The notes: a model not told the origin generated them from the letters alone. A DNA stretch of 64,000 nt from Persicobacter psychrovividus (GCF_036492425.1 NZ_AP025292.1:1-64000), one strand, 5' to 3'; positions 36,381 through 46,208 are shown, counted from the first letter of the stretch. Numbers and translations: made by a program.

Positions 36381-39203
36381 ATGAGTAAAAAGAAAGAAAG
36401 CCAAAATATAGACTTTGAACAACTCGACCCTAAATCGCACATCGTGATTAAAGGCGCCCGAGTGAATAACTTGAAAAATCTAAGTGTTGCCATTCCTCGC
36501 AACAAGATGATCGTGGTAACGGGGCTGTCGGGGTCAGGGAAAAGTTCTTTGGCTTTTGATACCCTTTTTGCCGAAGGGCAACGCATGTATGTAGAAAGCC
36601 TGAGTTCTTACGCACGTCAGTTTTTGGGCAGAATGGAGAAACCTGAGGTGGATTATATTCGTGGTGTTGCTCCTGCTATCGCTATTGAGCAGAAAGTGAA
36701 CACCCGAAACCCAAGATCTACTGTCGGGACCTCTACGGAAATTTATGATTACCTGAAGCTCCTCTTTGCCCGTATCGGGGTAACCTATTCGCCTGTCAGT
36801 AATGAAGTCGTTACGAAAGATGCGGTGGAAGATGTTGTGGATCAAATTCTGAAAAACGAAGTAGGCACACGGCTGATGGTGCTGGCACCGATGCTCAAGC
36901 ATGAAGAGCGTTCTATTGAAGATGAACTGCAATTGCTGTTGTCAAAAGGCTTCACCAGGGTACGCTGGAAAGGTGATGTGGCTTTTATTGAAGACCTGTT
37001 ACCCAACGTCAAGAAGGTGAAAAAGCATACCGATGTTCAGGTACTGATCGACCGTATTGCCATTCCTGAAACGGTGGAAGATGAACTGCAATTCCGCATA
37101 GCGGATTCCGTACAGACGGCCTACTTCGAAGGGGCAGGCACCTGTCTGCTTTCCTACACCGATGGGCGCGAGGAGTCTTTTTCAGATCGTTTTGAACGCG
37201 ATGGAATACTGTTTGAAGAACCTTCAGCCAACCTTTTCACCTTCAATAACCCTTATGGTGCCTGTCGCCGTTGCGAAGGTTTTGGCTCCGTTTTGGGGGT
37301 AGATCCCGATTTGGTGATCCCGAATAAAGAGTTGTCGATTTTTGAAGATGCTATTGCGCCCTGGCGTTCAGAGACCATGAAAAAGTGGAAAGATGCCTTG
37401 GTCAGTTCTGCAATGGATTTTGACTTTCCAATTCATCGCCCATACGAAGATTTGGACCCTGCGCATCAGGAATTACTATGGACAGGCAACAAACACTTTA
37501 AAGGGCTCAATAAGTTCTTTGATTTCTTGCAGTCCAAAACTCACAAAATTCAGTACCGCGTAATGCTTTCCCGTTACCGTGGGCGCACCAGCTGCCCAGA
37601 TTGTCGTGGTACCCGATTGCGTAAGGATGCCAGCTATGTGAAAATTAATGGCAAATCAATTACTGATGTGGTGCTACTGCCTATTTCAGCGTCGAGTGAA
37701 TTCTTTAATAACCTTCAGCTGACAGATTACGAAATGAGCATCGCAAAGCGTATTCTGAAAGAAGTAACAAACCGACTGGAATACCTCCAACAGGTTGGGC
37801 TCGGTTACCTTACACTGAACAGGCTTACCTCTACCCTTTCGGGGGGGGAGTTTCAGCGGATAAAACTGGCCACATCACTCGGAAGTGCGCTGGTAGGCTC
37901 GATGTACATTCTCGATGAACCAAGTATTGGCCTGCACCCCCGTGATACCCAGCGCCTGATTGGTGTACTGGAGTCTTTGCGTGATATGGGCAATACGGTA
38001 ATTGTGGTGGAACATGAGGAGGAAGTGATGCGTTCCGCAGACCAGATTATTGATATTGGACCCGATGCTGGTTCGCATGGTGGCGAGCTGATGTATCAGG
38101 GAAGCTTAAAGGAAATGAATAATGCTGACACCCATACGGCAAGGTACCTGAGTGGTAAAATTGAGGTGCCATTACCCGAATTCCGCAGACCGTGGACACG
38201 TTCAGTAAAGGTGCGGGGGGCGCAGGAAAACAACCTGCAGAATATAGATGTGGAATTCCCTTTGGGGGTACTGACGACCGTAACGGGGGTGTCGGGCTCA
38301 GGAAAATCCACTTTGATTAAAAAGATCCTCTACCCTGCCCTTGGTAAAAGGCTCGGAACGGTGAATGAAGAAACGGGAAAAATGAAGTCTATTGGTGGTG
38401 ATGTGGAAGCCATAACCCGCCTCGAATTTGTAGACCAAAACCCGATCGGGAAATCTTCGCGTTCCAATCCCGTAACTTATGTAAAGGCTTATGATGCGAT
38501 CCGAAGCCTGTTTTCTGTTCAGCCGTTAGCGAAGCAGAGAGCTTACAAGCCCGCACACTTTTCTTTTAATGTAGAGGGCGGACGATGTGAAACCTGTCAG
38601 GGGGAAGGTACCCAAAAAATTGAAATGCAATTTATGGCGGATTTGCACCTGACTTGTGAAAGCTGCAAAGGGCAACGATTCAAGCAGGAAATTCTGGAGG
38701 TTATTTATAATGATAAAAATATTGCTGATATTCTGGACATGACCGTGGAGGATTCGATGACCTTTTTCGAGGATCAGAAGCCTATCCTCAACAAACTTCG
38801 TCCACTTTACGATGTTGGCCTCGGTTATATTCGTTTGGGGCAATCGTCAAGCTCCCTTTCTGGTGGCGAAGCCCAACGGGTAAAATTGGCCTACTTCCTC
38901 GGCCATGGTAAATCAAAAAGTCATGAACATACCTTGTTTATTTTTGATGAACCAACCACCGGTTTGCATTTCCATGACATTAACCGACTCATGAAGGCGA
39001 TCAACGCTTTGGTGGATCAGGGGAATTCAGCCATTATTATTGAGCACAATATGGAGGTGATCAAATGTGCTGACTGGATTATTGACCTCGGGCCCGAAGG
39101 AGGTGCTGGTGGAGGGCAAGTCGTTTTTGCTGGAACACCTGAGGAAATGGTCAAAATAAATGATGGTTATACTGCGCCGTACTTAAGGGAGAAACTCAAA
39201 TAG
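36381..39203 (+). CDS. uvrA: Excinuclease ABC subunit A
   Basis: A full-length 940-residue UvrA. Walker A motifs are GLSGSGKSS (near residue 50) and GVSGSGKST (near residue 636). ABC signatures are LSGGEFQRIKLA and LSGGEAQRVKLA. Zinc-finger cysteine pairs can be seen at CRRCEGFG, CPDCRGTRL, CETCQGEG and CESCKGQR. It is the damage-sensing ATPase of nucleotide excision repair, working with UvrB and UvrC. The gene is monocistronic, with its own promoter and a terminator. Confidence 0.98.
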   Translation: MSKKKESQNIDFEQLDPKSHIVIKGARVNNLKNLSVAIPRNKMIVVTGLSGSGKSSLAFDTLFAEGQRMYVESLSSYARQFLGRMEKPEVDYIRGVAPAIAIEQKVNTRNPRSTVGTSTEIYDYLKLLFARIGVTYSPVSNEVVTKDAVEDVVDQILKNEVGTRLMVLAPMLKHEERSIEDELQLLLSKGFTRVRWKGDVAFIEDLLPNVKKVKKHTDVQVLIDRIAIPETVEDELQFRIADSVQTAYFEGAGTCLLSYTDGREESFSDRFERDGILFEEPSANLFTFNNPYGACRRCEGFGSVLGVDPDLVIPNKELSIFEDAIAPWRSETMKKWKDALVSSAMDFDFPIHRPYEDLDPAHQELLWTGNKHFKGLNKFFDFLQSKTHKIQYRVMLSRYRGRTSCPDCRGTRLRKDASYVKINGKSITDVVLLPISASSEFFNNLQLTDYEMSIAKRILKEVTNRLEYLQQVGLGYLTLNRLTSTLSGGEFQRIKLATSLGSALVGSMYILDEPSIGLHPRDTQRLIGVLESLRDMGNTVIVVEHEEEVMRSADQIIDIGPDAGSHGGELMYQGSLKEMNNADTHTARYLSGKIEVPLPEFRRPWTRSVKVRGAQENNLQNIDVEFPLGVLTTVTGVSGSGKSTLIKKILYPALGKRLGTVNEETGKMKSIGGDVEAITRLEFVDQNPIGKSSRSNPVTYVKAYDAIRSLFSVQPLAKQRAYKPAHFSFNVEGGRCETCQGEGTQKIEMQFMADLHLTCESCKGQRFKQEILEVIYNDKNIADILDMTVEDSMTFFEDQKPILNKLRPLYDVGLGYIRLGQSSSSLSGGEAQRVKLAYFLGHGKSKSHEHTLFIFDEPTTGLHFHDINRLMKAINALVDQGNSAIIIEHNMEVIKCADWIIDLGPEGGAGGGQVVFAGTPEEMVKINDGYTAPYLREKLK

Positions 39204-39240
39204 GGGCGTCTATTTAACATATTAATTGATAATTAGCAGC

Positions 39241-39280
39241 AAAAACAGCGATAGGATGATCTTATCGCTGTTTTTGTTTT
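39241..39280 (+). terminator. Terminator after uvrA
   Basis: AAAAACAGCGATA pairs with TATCGCTGTTTTT over a nine-base loop and continues in T residues. Confidence 0.88.
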
Positions 39281-39511
39281 TTACACTGAAAAATAATGCT
39301 TGTGAAAAATACGCTGAAACGATACTTTTTAGCGCCGAAAGTCAAATTTTAAACACTTTAAGCAGGGCTATTCAAATTTTTTCAGACATTTGCTTACCTT
39401 TCAGCATCGATTGATCGGGCAAGATAAAAAATACAGAAGACCTCAAAAGTGACTGTTTTGACCATGCTCGCCCAGGTCAGCTTTTAACAACATCAATTTA
39501 CTCTACCCTTT
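39281..39511. other. Gap upstream of the Omp85-like gene
   Basis: About 230 bp remain after the uvrA terminator (the whole uvrA-to-barrel gap is 308 bp). A 62-codon frame crosses it but looks like noise. I see no clear promoter. Confidence 0.4.
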
Positions 39512-40708
39512 ATGCGATTGCTCAAAATCGTCCTTCCGCTATTGATCATGCTATCCTTTGGTGCAATACACGGATTCGCCCAAGAAGCAAACCCTTCCGA
39601 TAGTCTAACGCATCAGCAATCGGAAAAACCTGAAAAAAATCTCAAGTTCAGTATTCTCGGAGGCCCAGGCTATACGCCCGACTTTGGCCCTTTGATTGGC
39701 GGAAGTATGTTGTTCACGTTCAAAACAAATCCTGACGACAGCCTGATTAATCGTTCGAATGTTCCTGTGGCTTTTGCCTGGCTCATCAACGGCGGATTCA
39801 ATACGGTAATCCGTCCACAGCTGTTTTTCAATCAGGACCGCTTCCGTATTTTTGGTTCTTTTGTATTGAAGAACAATGTAGAGAATTATTATGGGGTTGG
39901 TTACGAAAACAACAAATCCCAGGTGCGTTCAGATTCTACCACGGCTTATGCTTCCGTAGCGCTGAACTTCAACCCGGTGTTTTTATTCCGTTGGCAGGAA
40001 AGTGACTTCTTTATTGGTCCGCAGATTGATATTTCGAAAACCAACATTACCGATCCTGCAAATGACCTTTGGCAGTCAGATTCGCTATATATTGCACAGG
40101 GAGGAACGGAAGCAGGGGCTGAATTTACCAATGTGGGACTCGGCTTTCAGGTGAGTTATGATACCCGTGATTTCCCTGCCAATGCCACCAAAGGCCTTTA
40201 TTTTACCGCTTCAGCCCTGTTCTACGAACGTTTCTACGGAAGTGATTACCGCTTTCAGTCCTATCAGTTTGAGTACCGCCAATACAAAGCATTACCTTTT
40301 CTCGGAGAGCGGAGGAACCTCGCCTGGACAGTGGCCAATACTACCGTAAGTGGTGATGTGCCATGGACGAGCATGGCAATGCTGGGCTCTCCTTTTGATC
40401 TTCGGGGCTATTATTTGGGGCAGTTTCGTGATCAGTCCACATCTTACGCCATTCTTGAATACCGCCACATGTTCAATTTCAATAAAGACCGATGGGCGGG
40501 CCGATTCTTCTCTAAATTTGGTTTTGCCACCTGGGGAGGGATGGGAGCTGTTGGTCCAACCCCCTTCGATGTTGAAGGATGGTTGCCGAATTTTGGCGCA
40601 GGACTTCGGATTGAGGTTCAGCCACGAATGAATTTCCGAATGGATATTGGGCGAGACCCGATTAATAAGCAGAACTTACTTTACTTCAACATGACTGAGG
40701 CTTTTTAG
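39512..40708 (+). CDS. Omp85/BamA-type outer-membrane barrel without POTRA domains
   Basis: A 398-residue protein with a signal peptide ending near GFAQ. The rest is beta-strands, and the L6-loop signature of the Omp85 superfamily is visible as DLRGYYLGQFRD near residue 298. The C-terminus is NMTEAF, ending in Phe. At this length it has the 16-strand barrel (bacterial surface antigen domain) but no room for POTRA repeats. The client or substrate is unknown. Confidence 0.8.
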   Translation: MRLLKIVLPLLIMLSFGAIHGFAQEANPSDSLTHQQSEKPEKNLKFSILGGPGYTPDFGPLIGGSMLFTFKTNPDDSLINRSNVPVAFAWLINGGFNTVIRPQLFFNQDRFRIFGSFVLKNNVENYYGVGYENNKSQVRSDSTTAYASVALNFNPVFLFRWQESDFFIGPQIDISKTNITDPANDLWQSDSLYIAQGGTEAGAEFTNVGLGFQVSYDTRDFPANATKGLYFTASALFYERFYGSDYRFQSYQFEYRQYKALPFLGERRNLAWTVANTTVSGDVPWTSMAMLGSPFDLRGYYLGQFRDQSTSYAILEYRHMFNFNKDRWAGRFFSKFGFATWGGMGAVGPTPFDVEGWLPNFGAGLRIEVQPRMNFRMDIGRDPINKQNLLYFNMTEAF

Positions 40709-40725
40709 CCGAGGGGGTTTGGCCA

Positions 40726-40760
40726 GTGAGGAATTAAAGGCCTTTTATTCCTCACCGATC
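40726..40760 (+). terminator. Hairpin after the Omp85-like gene
   Basis: GTGAGGAAT pairs with ATTCCTCAC, with a further inner TAAAGG/CCTTTT match. No proper T-run follows, so it is a weaker terminator candidate. Confidence 0.5.
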
Positions 40761-40790
40761 AATTATTTTACCCCCCGCTGCTGGCCATTG

Positions 40791-40924
40791 GCGTGTATTT
40801 GAAATTTGCGTATTGCAGAAGCGGTAAAGGCTTATTTCAGGTGAAAAGCATTACTACTATTGATAAACAACTCAAAACCAATTCCGGTAATCTGAATTGA
40901 TATTAAGAATTGAAACACACGCTT
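40791..40924 (+). repeat. Dispersed intergenic repeat, copy C (diverged)
   Basis: About 134 bp resembling 54373-54528 on the same strand. Shared blocks are ATTGC(A/T)GAA, a run near GATAAACAACTCAAAACCAA against AAAATAATTCAAAATCAA, then TCCGGTAATCTGAA against TCCAATATTCTGAA, and a final (A)AACAC(A/G)CGCT. It is the most diverged of the three copies. Confidence 0.5.
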
Positions 40925-41381
40925 AGTAAATCTCTTTGATGGAAAATTGCTTACCATTGATCTGATATTGTTCACCGGCTTGTTTTCCGATCAGTTGCTG
41001 ACCAAGTGGTGAGGCTGGGGAAATGGCGAAAAATACCTGCCCGTCGAGCATTAATTTTCCCGCACTGATACTCATGTAAAACTGACCAGCGGTGGTAATC
41101 ACCAAGCTTCCTAACTCGGCAATAGCCATCGGTTTGTCAGCAATAATCATATCCAGCGCCTGTCGGAGTTTTCCTGCCTCGCTAAGTTGTGTCAGTGCTT
41201 TTTCCTTCTCGATCTGTGCCATTGCGCGGGCGGTTTCATACTTATCACCTGCACTACTTTTGGTTTCGTTATTTGAAGCCTCCTGTGCAGATTGTATGTC
41301 TGCCTTGGACCGTTCTATGCGATCATTCACATAGGCTTCACACTTGTGGTATAAGGCGATTTTTGTATTGATCATCGTCAA
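40923..41381 (-). CDS. GreA/GreB-like transcript-cleavage-factor-family protein
   Basis: A 152-residue protein with an N-terminal helical region (KCEAYVNDRIERSKADIQSA, then SAGDKYETARAMAQIEKEKAL) resembling a Gre coiled coil. A C-terminal FKBP-like part ends SPASPLGQQLIGKQAGEQY. The C-terminal pattern is that of GreA/GreB. Whether it binds RNA polymerase is unknown. Some databases carry 3-oxoacyl-ACP synthase names for such proteins; the sequence does not support that. An alternative start lies at 41375. Confidence 0.72.
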   Translation of the reverse strand: MTMINTKIALYHKCEAYVNDRIERSKADIQSAQEASNNETKSSAGDKYETARAMAQIEKEKALTQLSEAGKLRQALDMIIADKPMAIAELGSLVITTAGQFYMSISAGKLMLDGQVFFAISPASPLGQQLIGKQAGEQYQINGKQFSIKEIY

Positions 41382-41435
41382 TGGTTATATTTTTTATCAA
41401 TTTAAAAGCATACGGAAATGGGGTGTTATGGGCGA

Positions 41436-41852
41436 TTAAAAACGATACCCAATTCCGAGTTGAACCCCAAGCCTGTCGGCGTTCATATAGTAATCGGTAC
41501 TGATTTCAGCAAGCCATCGGTTATCGAGGGATTTTTGAAATCCGCCCCCCAATGCCACATCAGCAGAAGACCAGAACAACCCTCGGGCACGGAAAAATAA
41601 GCCATCTGTCGGGTAGAGTCTAACGCCGAAAGTGGCCTGGCTTTTCTGTTCCCAGCTCTGAAATCCAGCCGTAAAAGTAGCGATTTTCGATAGCCCGAAC
41701 TGCCCCTCTACATTGAAAAGGAATTTTGCTGGCCGATTTAAAAAGGTCGCTCCCATGCCACCTACAAGATTGAAATTCTGATTTTGTGCTTTGGCGGGCA
41801 CGATGCTCAATAAGCCAAAAATAAACGGGAGAATAAAATAAAACTTCTTCAT
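41436..41852 (-). CDS. Small outer-membrane beta-barrel protein (138 residues)
   Basis: The signal peptide ends near VPAKAQ. The body has beta-strands such as IATFTAGFQSWEQKSQATFG, and the C-terminus LGVQLGIGYRF ends in Phe. It resembles the 163-residue protein at 29726 in size class, with a short eight-strand barrel likely. Its function is not known. Confidence 0.7.
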   Translation of the reverse strand: MKKFYFILPFIFGLLSIVPAKAQNQNFNLVGGMGATFLNRPAKFLFNVEGQFGLSKIATFTAGFQSWEQKSQATFGVRLYPTDGLFFRARGLFWSSADVALGGGFQKSLDNRWLAEISTDYYMNADRLGVQLGIGYRF

Positions 41853-41938
41853 TAATGGGGATATTTAAAGCGCCCAATAAACGAAGAAGTCTTAGCATTT
41901 ACCTTATTGATCTTTAATAAAAAATGATCTGAAAGGGT

Positions 41939-42733
41939 TTATTTGTACCAATAAGAGGCGATCAGTTGCTGAAGGTCGCCAACAATGCCTCCACCGGCAA
42001 TGAGTTGTTTGCCAAAAAGGAAATTATCCTGCCCGTCAAAGTCAATGACTTTTCCGCCGGCCTCCTGTACAATGATAATGCCTGCGGCCACATCCCAAGG
42101 CTTTAAGTTGTACTCGTAAAAGGCCTCAAAGCGTCCGCAAGCCACATACGCAAGGTCTATGGCTGCGCTGCCGAGCCTGCGCAAGCCGTGTGTGTTGTGC
42201 ATCAGGTGGTCGAGAATTTGCAGGTAGGCATCCATTTTATCGAATCGTTGATAAGGGAATCCTGTAGCGATCAGGCTGTCCTCGATGGTTTCCGCCTCAC
42301 TGACGTGAATAGGCTTCCCGTTGCGTGTTGCTCCCCCACCCTGGTGCGCCGAGAATAGTTCGTCGGTTTCGGGTGCATATATTACCCCGAGGATGGGTTG
42401 GTCACCTTTCAGTAAGCCGATACTGGTACAGTATAATGGCAGTTGGTGCAGGAAGTTTGTTGTCCCGTCCAGTGGGTCGATCACCCAGGTGTAAGTGGAT
42501 TTTCTCTGTTCGGTGGTGCCCTCTTCGGTAATAAATCCAGCTTCAGGGAACAATGCGGAAAGTTCCTTGACCAGCATTTTCTCTGTTTCTTTATCCACAT
42601 AAGAAACAAGGTCATTTCGTCCTTTTTTCTCGATGCGGTTTTTATCCATTTTCTGACATTCAGACTTCATGAATGCACCCGCTTTCTGGCTCAGGATTTC
42701 TACTTCCCTGCGTAAGGTTTGGAGGTCTTTCAT
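41939..42733 (-). CDS. Inositol monophosphatase-family phosphatase
   Basis: A 264-residue protein. The metal-binding motifs are ITEEGT, then WVIDPLDGTTNFLHQLP, and near the end PWDVAAGIIIVQEAGG. It hydrolyses phosphomonoesters such as inositol 1-phosphate or related substrates (SuhB/CysQ relatives). I choose the ATG at 42733; the frame extends 40 codons upstream, but that part has no family resemblance. One exact DnaA-box sequence falls at 42591-42599 inside it and is isolated, so I treat it as chance. Confidence 0.9.
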   Translation of the reverse strand: MKDLQTLRREVEILSQKAGAFMKSECQKMDKNRIEKKGRNDLVSYVDKETEKMLVKELSALFPEAGFITEEGTTEQRKSTYTWVIDPLDGTTNFLHQLPLYCTSIGLLKGDQPILGVIYAPETDELFSAHQGGGATRNGKPIHVSEAETIEDSLIATGFPYQRFDKMDAYLQILDHLMHNTHGLRRLGSAAIDLAYVACGRFEAFYEYNLKPWDVAAGIIIVQEAGGKVIDFDGQDNFLFGKQLIAGGGIVGDLQQLIASYWYK

Positions 42734-42880
42734 ACGATAATATTTTGAGGTTAGTATTTTAAGCGTGCACAACAAGCCGAAGAAACATGACCCTGGGATG
42801 GGGGGAAACCAGACGGATTTCCTGTGGCTGTTCACGTCTATTTTATCGGCCATTTTACTTTGGGAAGATAACAGCCTGTG

Positions 42881-42929
42881 GCCTCAAAAAAAAATAGAGA
42901 TGCTGATAACAACATCTCTATTTTGAGGC
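42881..42929 (-). terminator. Terminator after lnt
   Basis: On the minus strand AGCCTCAAAATAGAGATG pairs with CATCTCTATTTT...TGAGGC, ending in T residues. It overlaps the lnt stop. Confidence 0.75.
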
Positions 42930-44578
42930 TAAAGTTCTTCATCGATCAGCCCTTTGGTCTTACCTTTTACGAAGGCGCTTAAAAGGAAAAAGATCGCCAG
43001 CCATTGTGCCGTTCTTCCGATATAGTCGCCATTTTTGGTGTAGAAGGTTAATGCCTTGTTGGCATGAAGCTTTTCTTTGATTACTGCCTGTGTCCAGTAT
43101 TTGGTAGGCTGAGAAACATCTCCCCTTTGGTTAATAAAGGCTGAAGTTCCTGTATTGGCCGACCGCGCAACAGAACGACGGTTTTCAATTGCCCTGAGTC
43201 GGGCATAATCCAGGTGCTGTCGGTGCCCAGGAGTATCCTTCCACCAGCCATCATTGGTAATGATGGTAATGAAGTTGGCGCCATTTCGCACATAGGAGGC
43301 CATGAAATCGCCGTAAATGGACTCGTAGCAGATGGATGGCGCAATACCGATACTGTCTTTACTGTAAAAGACGGTACGTTCTTTCTGTACCCCGTAATTG
43401 CCCGTTGTGCCTCCCATATTGAATACCGTTTGGGTCAGGAAGTCGAACAGCCAGGGATAAGGCGTGGCCTCCACACCAGGCACCAATTTGGATTTATGGT
43501 AAAAGGACTCCTTCATCTGGTCGCTGACAAACAGGCCAGCGTTATACACATCGTAATAGCCGACATCTTTACGGAAGCGTGCAGTTACGGTCGGTTTCTC
43601 CTTGGCTTGCTCATAGCGGACGTAGGTGGTCAGGCCGGTGAGTAAGTTTAAATCAGGGTGTGACTTTTTGAACTGGAAGATGCGTCGGCCTTCCGAATAA
43701 TTATTGAAATCCTTTTGAAGGAAAAGCTTGTCAAGCGCACTTTCAGGCCACAATAAAAAGGCGGTGCTGTCGGTAATTTTTTCTTCTGATAAAGTGATGA
43801 ACCTGTTGAGTTGTTCAGCGAAAGGAATGAAATGTTCCGTATTGGCGAACTTCTCGGTGTAGGGGTCAATATTAGGTTGCATCACCACAAATTCTACCTC
43901 TTCGCCTTGTTCAGTGTAGGTGTTGTACATCCAATAGGAAATCCCGACAGGCAGGCCAATACCGAACAGCGTCAGGTAGCTTAAAGATAACCACCGAAAA
44001 ATGCCTTTATAAATAGCATCGAACTGAAAAAGGATTTGATAAAATGCTATGTTAAGCAAGAGGATCCAAAGCGTCCCCCCTCCTACTCCTGTTACTGAGT
44101 ACCATTGTATCCATTTGTAATAATCGGCGAAGCCATTTCCGAGGTTGAGCCACGGCCAGGAAAGTCCCCAATTTAAGTGGATATTCTCGAAGGTGAGCCA
44201 GAAGATGACAAACGACAGGTAGCTGAAAAATGCAGGCATGCGTTTGCGGACGAAGTGATAGCCCATCAAAGGGAGGGTCATCAGCAATGAGTTGGTCAGC
44301 AACATGGCACCTGCGCCAACGGCTGTGGCGTAGCCTACCCACCAGGTGGTGGTGATGTTCCAAAGTAAGACGGTCAGGTATGCCCAGCCGAAAAATTTCC
44401 GACCGACTTTTTCTACTTTTCGGTCGATCAGGTTTTGGCGGATTGCAAAAACAGGAACGAAGATAAAAAACAGCAGGAAGGTCAGTGGCATATCAGGCCA
44501 AGCCAGCCAGAAAAACAAACCGCTTACTCCAGAAAGCAACAGCGGAAAAATTTTCTTGTATCGAAGTTGATTGTTCAT
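42929..44578 (-). CDS. lnt: Apolipoprotein N-acyltransferase
   Basis: A 549-residue protein with about eight N-terminal membrane helices and a C-terminal carbon-nitrogen hydrolase domain. The catalytic triad can be placed at LLWPESALD (Glu), KSKLVPGVEATPY (Lys) and PSICYESIYGDF (Cys). It adds the third acyl chain to the N-terminal Cys of lipoproteins in the inner membrane. The window contains at least three predicted lipoproteins that would be clients. The start at 44578 is chosen because the extra eight residues upstream are not helical. Confidence 0.92.
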   Translation of the reverse strand: MNNQLRYKKIFPLLLSGVSGLFFWLAWPDMPLTFLLFFIFVPVFAIRQNLIDRKVEKVGRKFFGWAYLTVLLWNITTTWWVGYATAVGAGAMLLTNSLLMTLPLMGYHFVRKRMPAFFSYLSFVIFWLTFENIHLNWGLSWPWLNLGNGFADYYKWIQWYSVTGVGGGTLWILLLNIAFYQILFQFDAIYKGIFRWLSLSYLTLFGIGLPVGISYWMYNTYTEQGEEVEFVVMQPNIDPYTEKFANTEHFIPFAEQLNRFITLSEEKITDSTAFLLWPESALDKLFLQKDFNNYSEGRRIFQFKKSHPDLNLLTGLTTYVRYEQAKEKPTVTARFRKDVGYYDVYNAGLFVSDQMKESFYHKSKLVPGVEATPYPWLFDFLTQTVFNMGGTTGNYGVQKERTVFYSKDSIGIAPSICYESIYGDFMASYVRNGANFITIITNDGWWKDTPGHRQHLDYARLRAIENRRSVARSANTGTSAFINQRGDVSQPTKYWTQAVIKEKLHANKALTFYTKNGDYIGRTAQWLAIFFLLSAFVKGKTKGLIDEEL

Positions 44579-44655
44579 GGTTATTGATGATTCGTTGGGC
44601 AATGTAAGGTTTGCCCAACGTTAAAAATAGGGTATGATCAGCAATGAAAAAGTGA

Positions 44656-45339
44656 TTACTTCTTCTTTCCTTCAATCACAATTACAATCTCCCCTTTTAC
44701 TTTTTCTTTGGCAGAAAAATGAGTGATGAGCTCTTTTAGTGTTCCGCGGGCATTTTCCTCATGGAGCTTCGTCAGCTCTCGGGAAACACTCGCGTTACGA
44801 TCTTCTCCCATAAACTCAGCAAGCTGTTGCAATGATTTCACCAGGCGGTGCGGAGATTCATATAAAACGATTGTGCGCTCTTCTTCAGCGAGTGCCATCA
44901 CTTTGGTTTGTCGTCCTTTTTTATGAGGAAGAAAACCTTCAAAAATAAATCGGTCATTAGGCAGCCCCGAATTTACCAGTGCTGGCACAAAGGCAGTCGC
45001 ACCAGGGAGGCATTCCACAGCAATACCCTGTTTGATACATTCCCTTACCAGCAAAAAACCGGGGTCAGAAATGGCAGGTGTTCCAGCATCGGAACATAGC
45101 GCAATATTTTGCCCTTCGCATATTTGCTGTGCCCAATACTCCACAATTTTGTGCTCGTTATGGATGTGGAAGCTTTTCAGTGGCTTGGAGATTTCGAAAT
45201 GTTTCAGCAGCCCGCCAGTGGTGCGGGTATCTTCTGCCAATACAAGGTCAACTTCTTTCAGAATACGGATGGCACGGAGGGTCATGTCCTCCAGATTACC
45301 AATCGGTGTAGGTATTAAATATAACTTTCCAGTTTCCAT
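44656..45339 (-). CDS. rsmI: 16S rRNA (cytidine1402-2'-O)-methyltransferase
   Basis: A 227-residue tetrapyrrole-methylase-fold protein. It begins YLIPTPIGNLEDMTLRAIRI, has AEDTRTTGGLLKHF, CSDAGTPAISDPGFLLV and CLPGATAFVPALVNSGLP, all standard RsmI signatures. It methylates the ribose of C1402 in 16S rRNA. The start is at 45339; an in-frame extension to 45372 has no family support. It lies 77 bp from lnt on the same strand. Confidence 0.96.
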   Translation of the reverse strand: METGKLYLIPTPIGNLEDMTLRAIRILKEVDLVLAEDTRTTGGLLKHFEISKPLKSFHIHNEHKIVEYWAQQICEGQNIALCSDAGTPAISDPGFLLVRECIKQGIAVECLPGATAFVPALVNSGLPNDRFIFEGFLPHKKGRQTKVMALAEEERTIVLYESPHRLVKSLQQLAEFMGEDRNASVSRELTKLHEENARGTLKELITHFSAKEKVKGEIVIVIEGKKK

Positions 45340-45498
45340 GGATGCTTTTAAAGATAAGGTGCCAGCAGGCACAAAATAATAGATAGTACGAAGGTAAGAA
45401 AGCCTATTTAATTGAACATCAGCGAATCAAAAAAAATGTCGTTTATGCCTGCAAGTGCGGTATTAGGCAAACAGTGCGTTTGCCCATATTTTGAGGGG

Positions 45499-45741
45499 TT
45501 ATTTTAAGAGGGCGTCAATGGCATTGGCCAGTCGGTGGTCTTTTTCAGTGACTTTATTGCCCGCATCGTGGCTTGTCAGCTCAATGGTTACCTCATTATA
45601 AACATTCGACCAGTTGGGGTGGTGTTCCTGTTTTTCGGCCAGCAAAGCCACCTTGCTCATAAAGCCAAAGGCATTTACAAAGTCCTCAAATTCGAAGGTA
45701 CGGGTTAATTTATCGTCTTTGTGCTTCCAGTTACTTTCCAT
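45499..45741 (-). CDS. phhB: 4a-hydroxytetrahydrobiopterin dehydratase
   Basis: An 80-residue PCD/DCoH-fold protein. The signature is [20 protein letters not shown] followed by TSHDAGN, with the catalytic His pair and Pro-Asn-Trp. It dehydrates pterin carbinolamine made by aromatic amino-acid hydroxylases. No hydroxylase gene is in the window, although the prephenate dehydratase at 54.5 kb belongs to the same phenylalanine metabolism. Confidence 0.92.
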   Translation of the reverse strand: MESNWKHKDDKLTRTFEFEDFVNAFGFMSKVALLAEKQEHHPNWSNVYNEVTIELTSHDAGNKVTEKDHRLANAIDALLK

Positions 45742-45926
45742 TTTTTTGTGCGTTTTAGGGTGAAATAAATCGGTGATATGATTTAAAATATGATTTTTTT
45801 TTTGGTACTTTTAACATAAATTGTGCTTTTTAGTTTTAATAGTAAGGCCCTCTGAGTGAGGGATCGGATTGATTTGCGTACTTTTGCGCGAATAATAACC
45901 TGTTGAGAATAGAATAAAATAGATAT

Positions 45927-46178
45927 ATGAGTCCTTATTTCGAAAAAATTAAATCAATTCTTATTGGATTGAAGGTGCCAGAGGAAACGATCCACCTTGA
46001 TGCAGATTTGATTGACGACTTGGGGCTTTCATCCGTAGATGTTGTGGATTTGATTTTCAGTATAGAATCCGCCTACGACCTGAAAGTGCCTGAAGAAGAA
46101 ATTCACAATTTGTTAACGATCCGAGATATTGAAGAGTACATCAAAAATAATGTATCTCTTTATCACCGTGAGCATTAG
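45927..46178 (+). CDS. Acyl carrier protein
   Basis: An 83-residue helical protein. The phosphopantetheine site region DDLGLSSVDVVDLIFSIES corresponds to the usual DSL motif, with Ser37 as the likely attachment point; the residue before it is Ser rather than Asp. No fatty-acid or polyketide genes lie beside it, so it may be a dedicated or accessory ACP rather than AcpP. A -7-like TACTTTTG is at 45879-45886 without a good -33 element. Confidence 0.82.
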   Translation: MSPYFEKIKSILIGLKVPEETIHLDADLIDDLGLSSVDVVDLIFSIESAYDLKVPEEEIHNLLTIRDIEEYIKNNVSLYHREH

Positions 46179-46208
46179 TATATCATAACATATTAATTTG
46201 TTACCGAC

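Noticed and set aside
40923-41381. 3-oxoacyl-ACP synthase for the GreA-like gene
   Set aside because: The protein has no ketosynthase motifs; the size, coiled-coil start and C-terminal pattern fit the Gre family.
42591-42599. An exact DnaA box
   Set aside because: It is isolated inside the inositol monophosphatase gene; one such match is expected by chance in this window.
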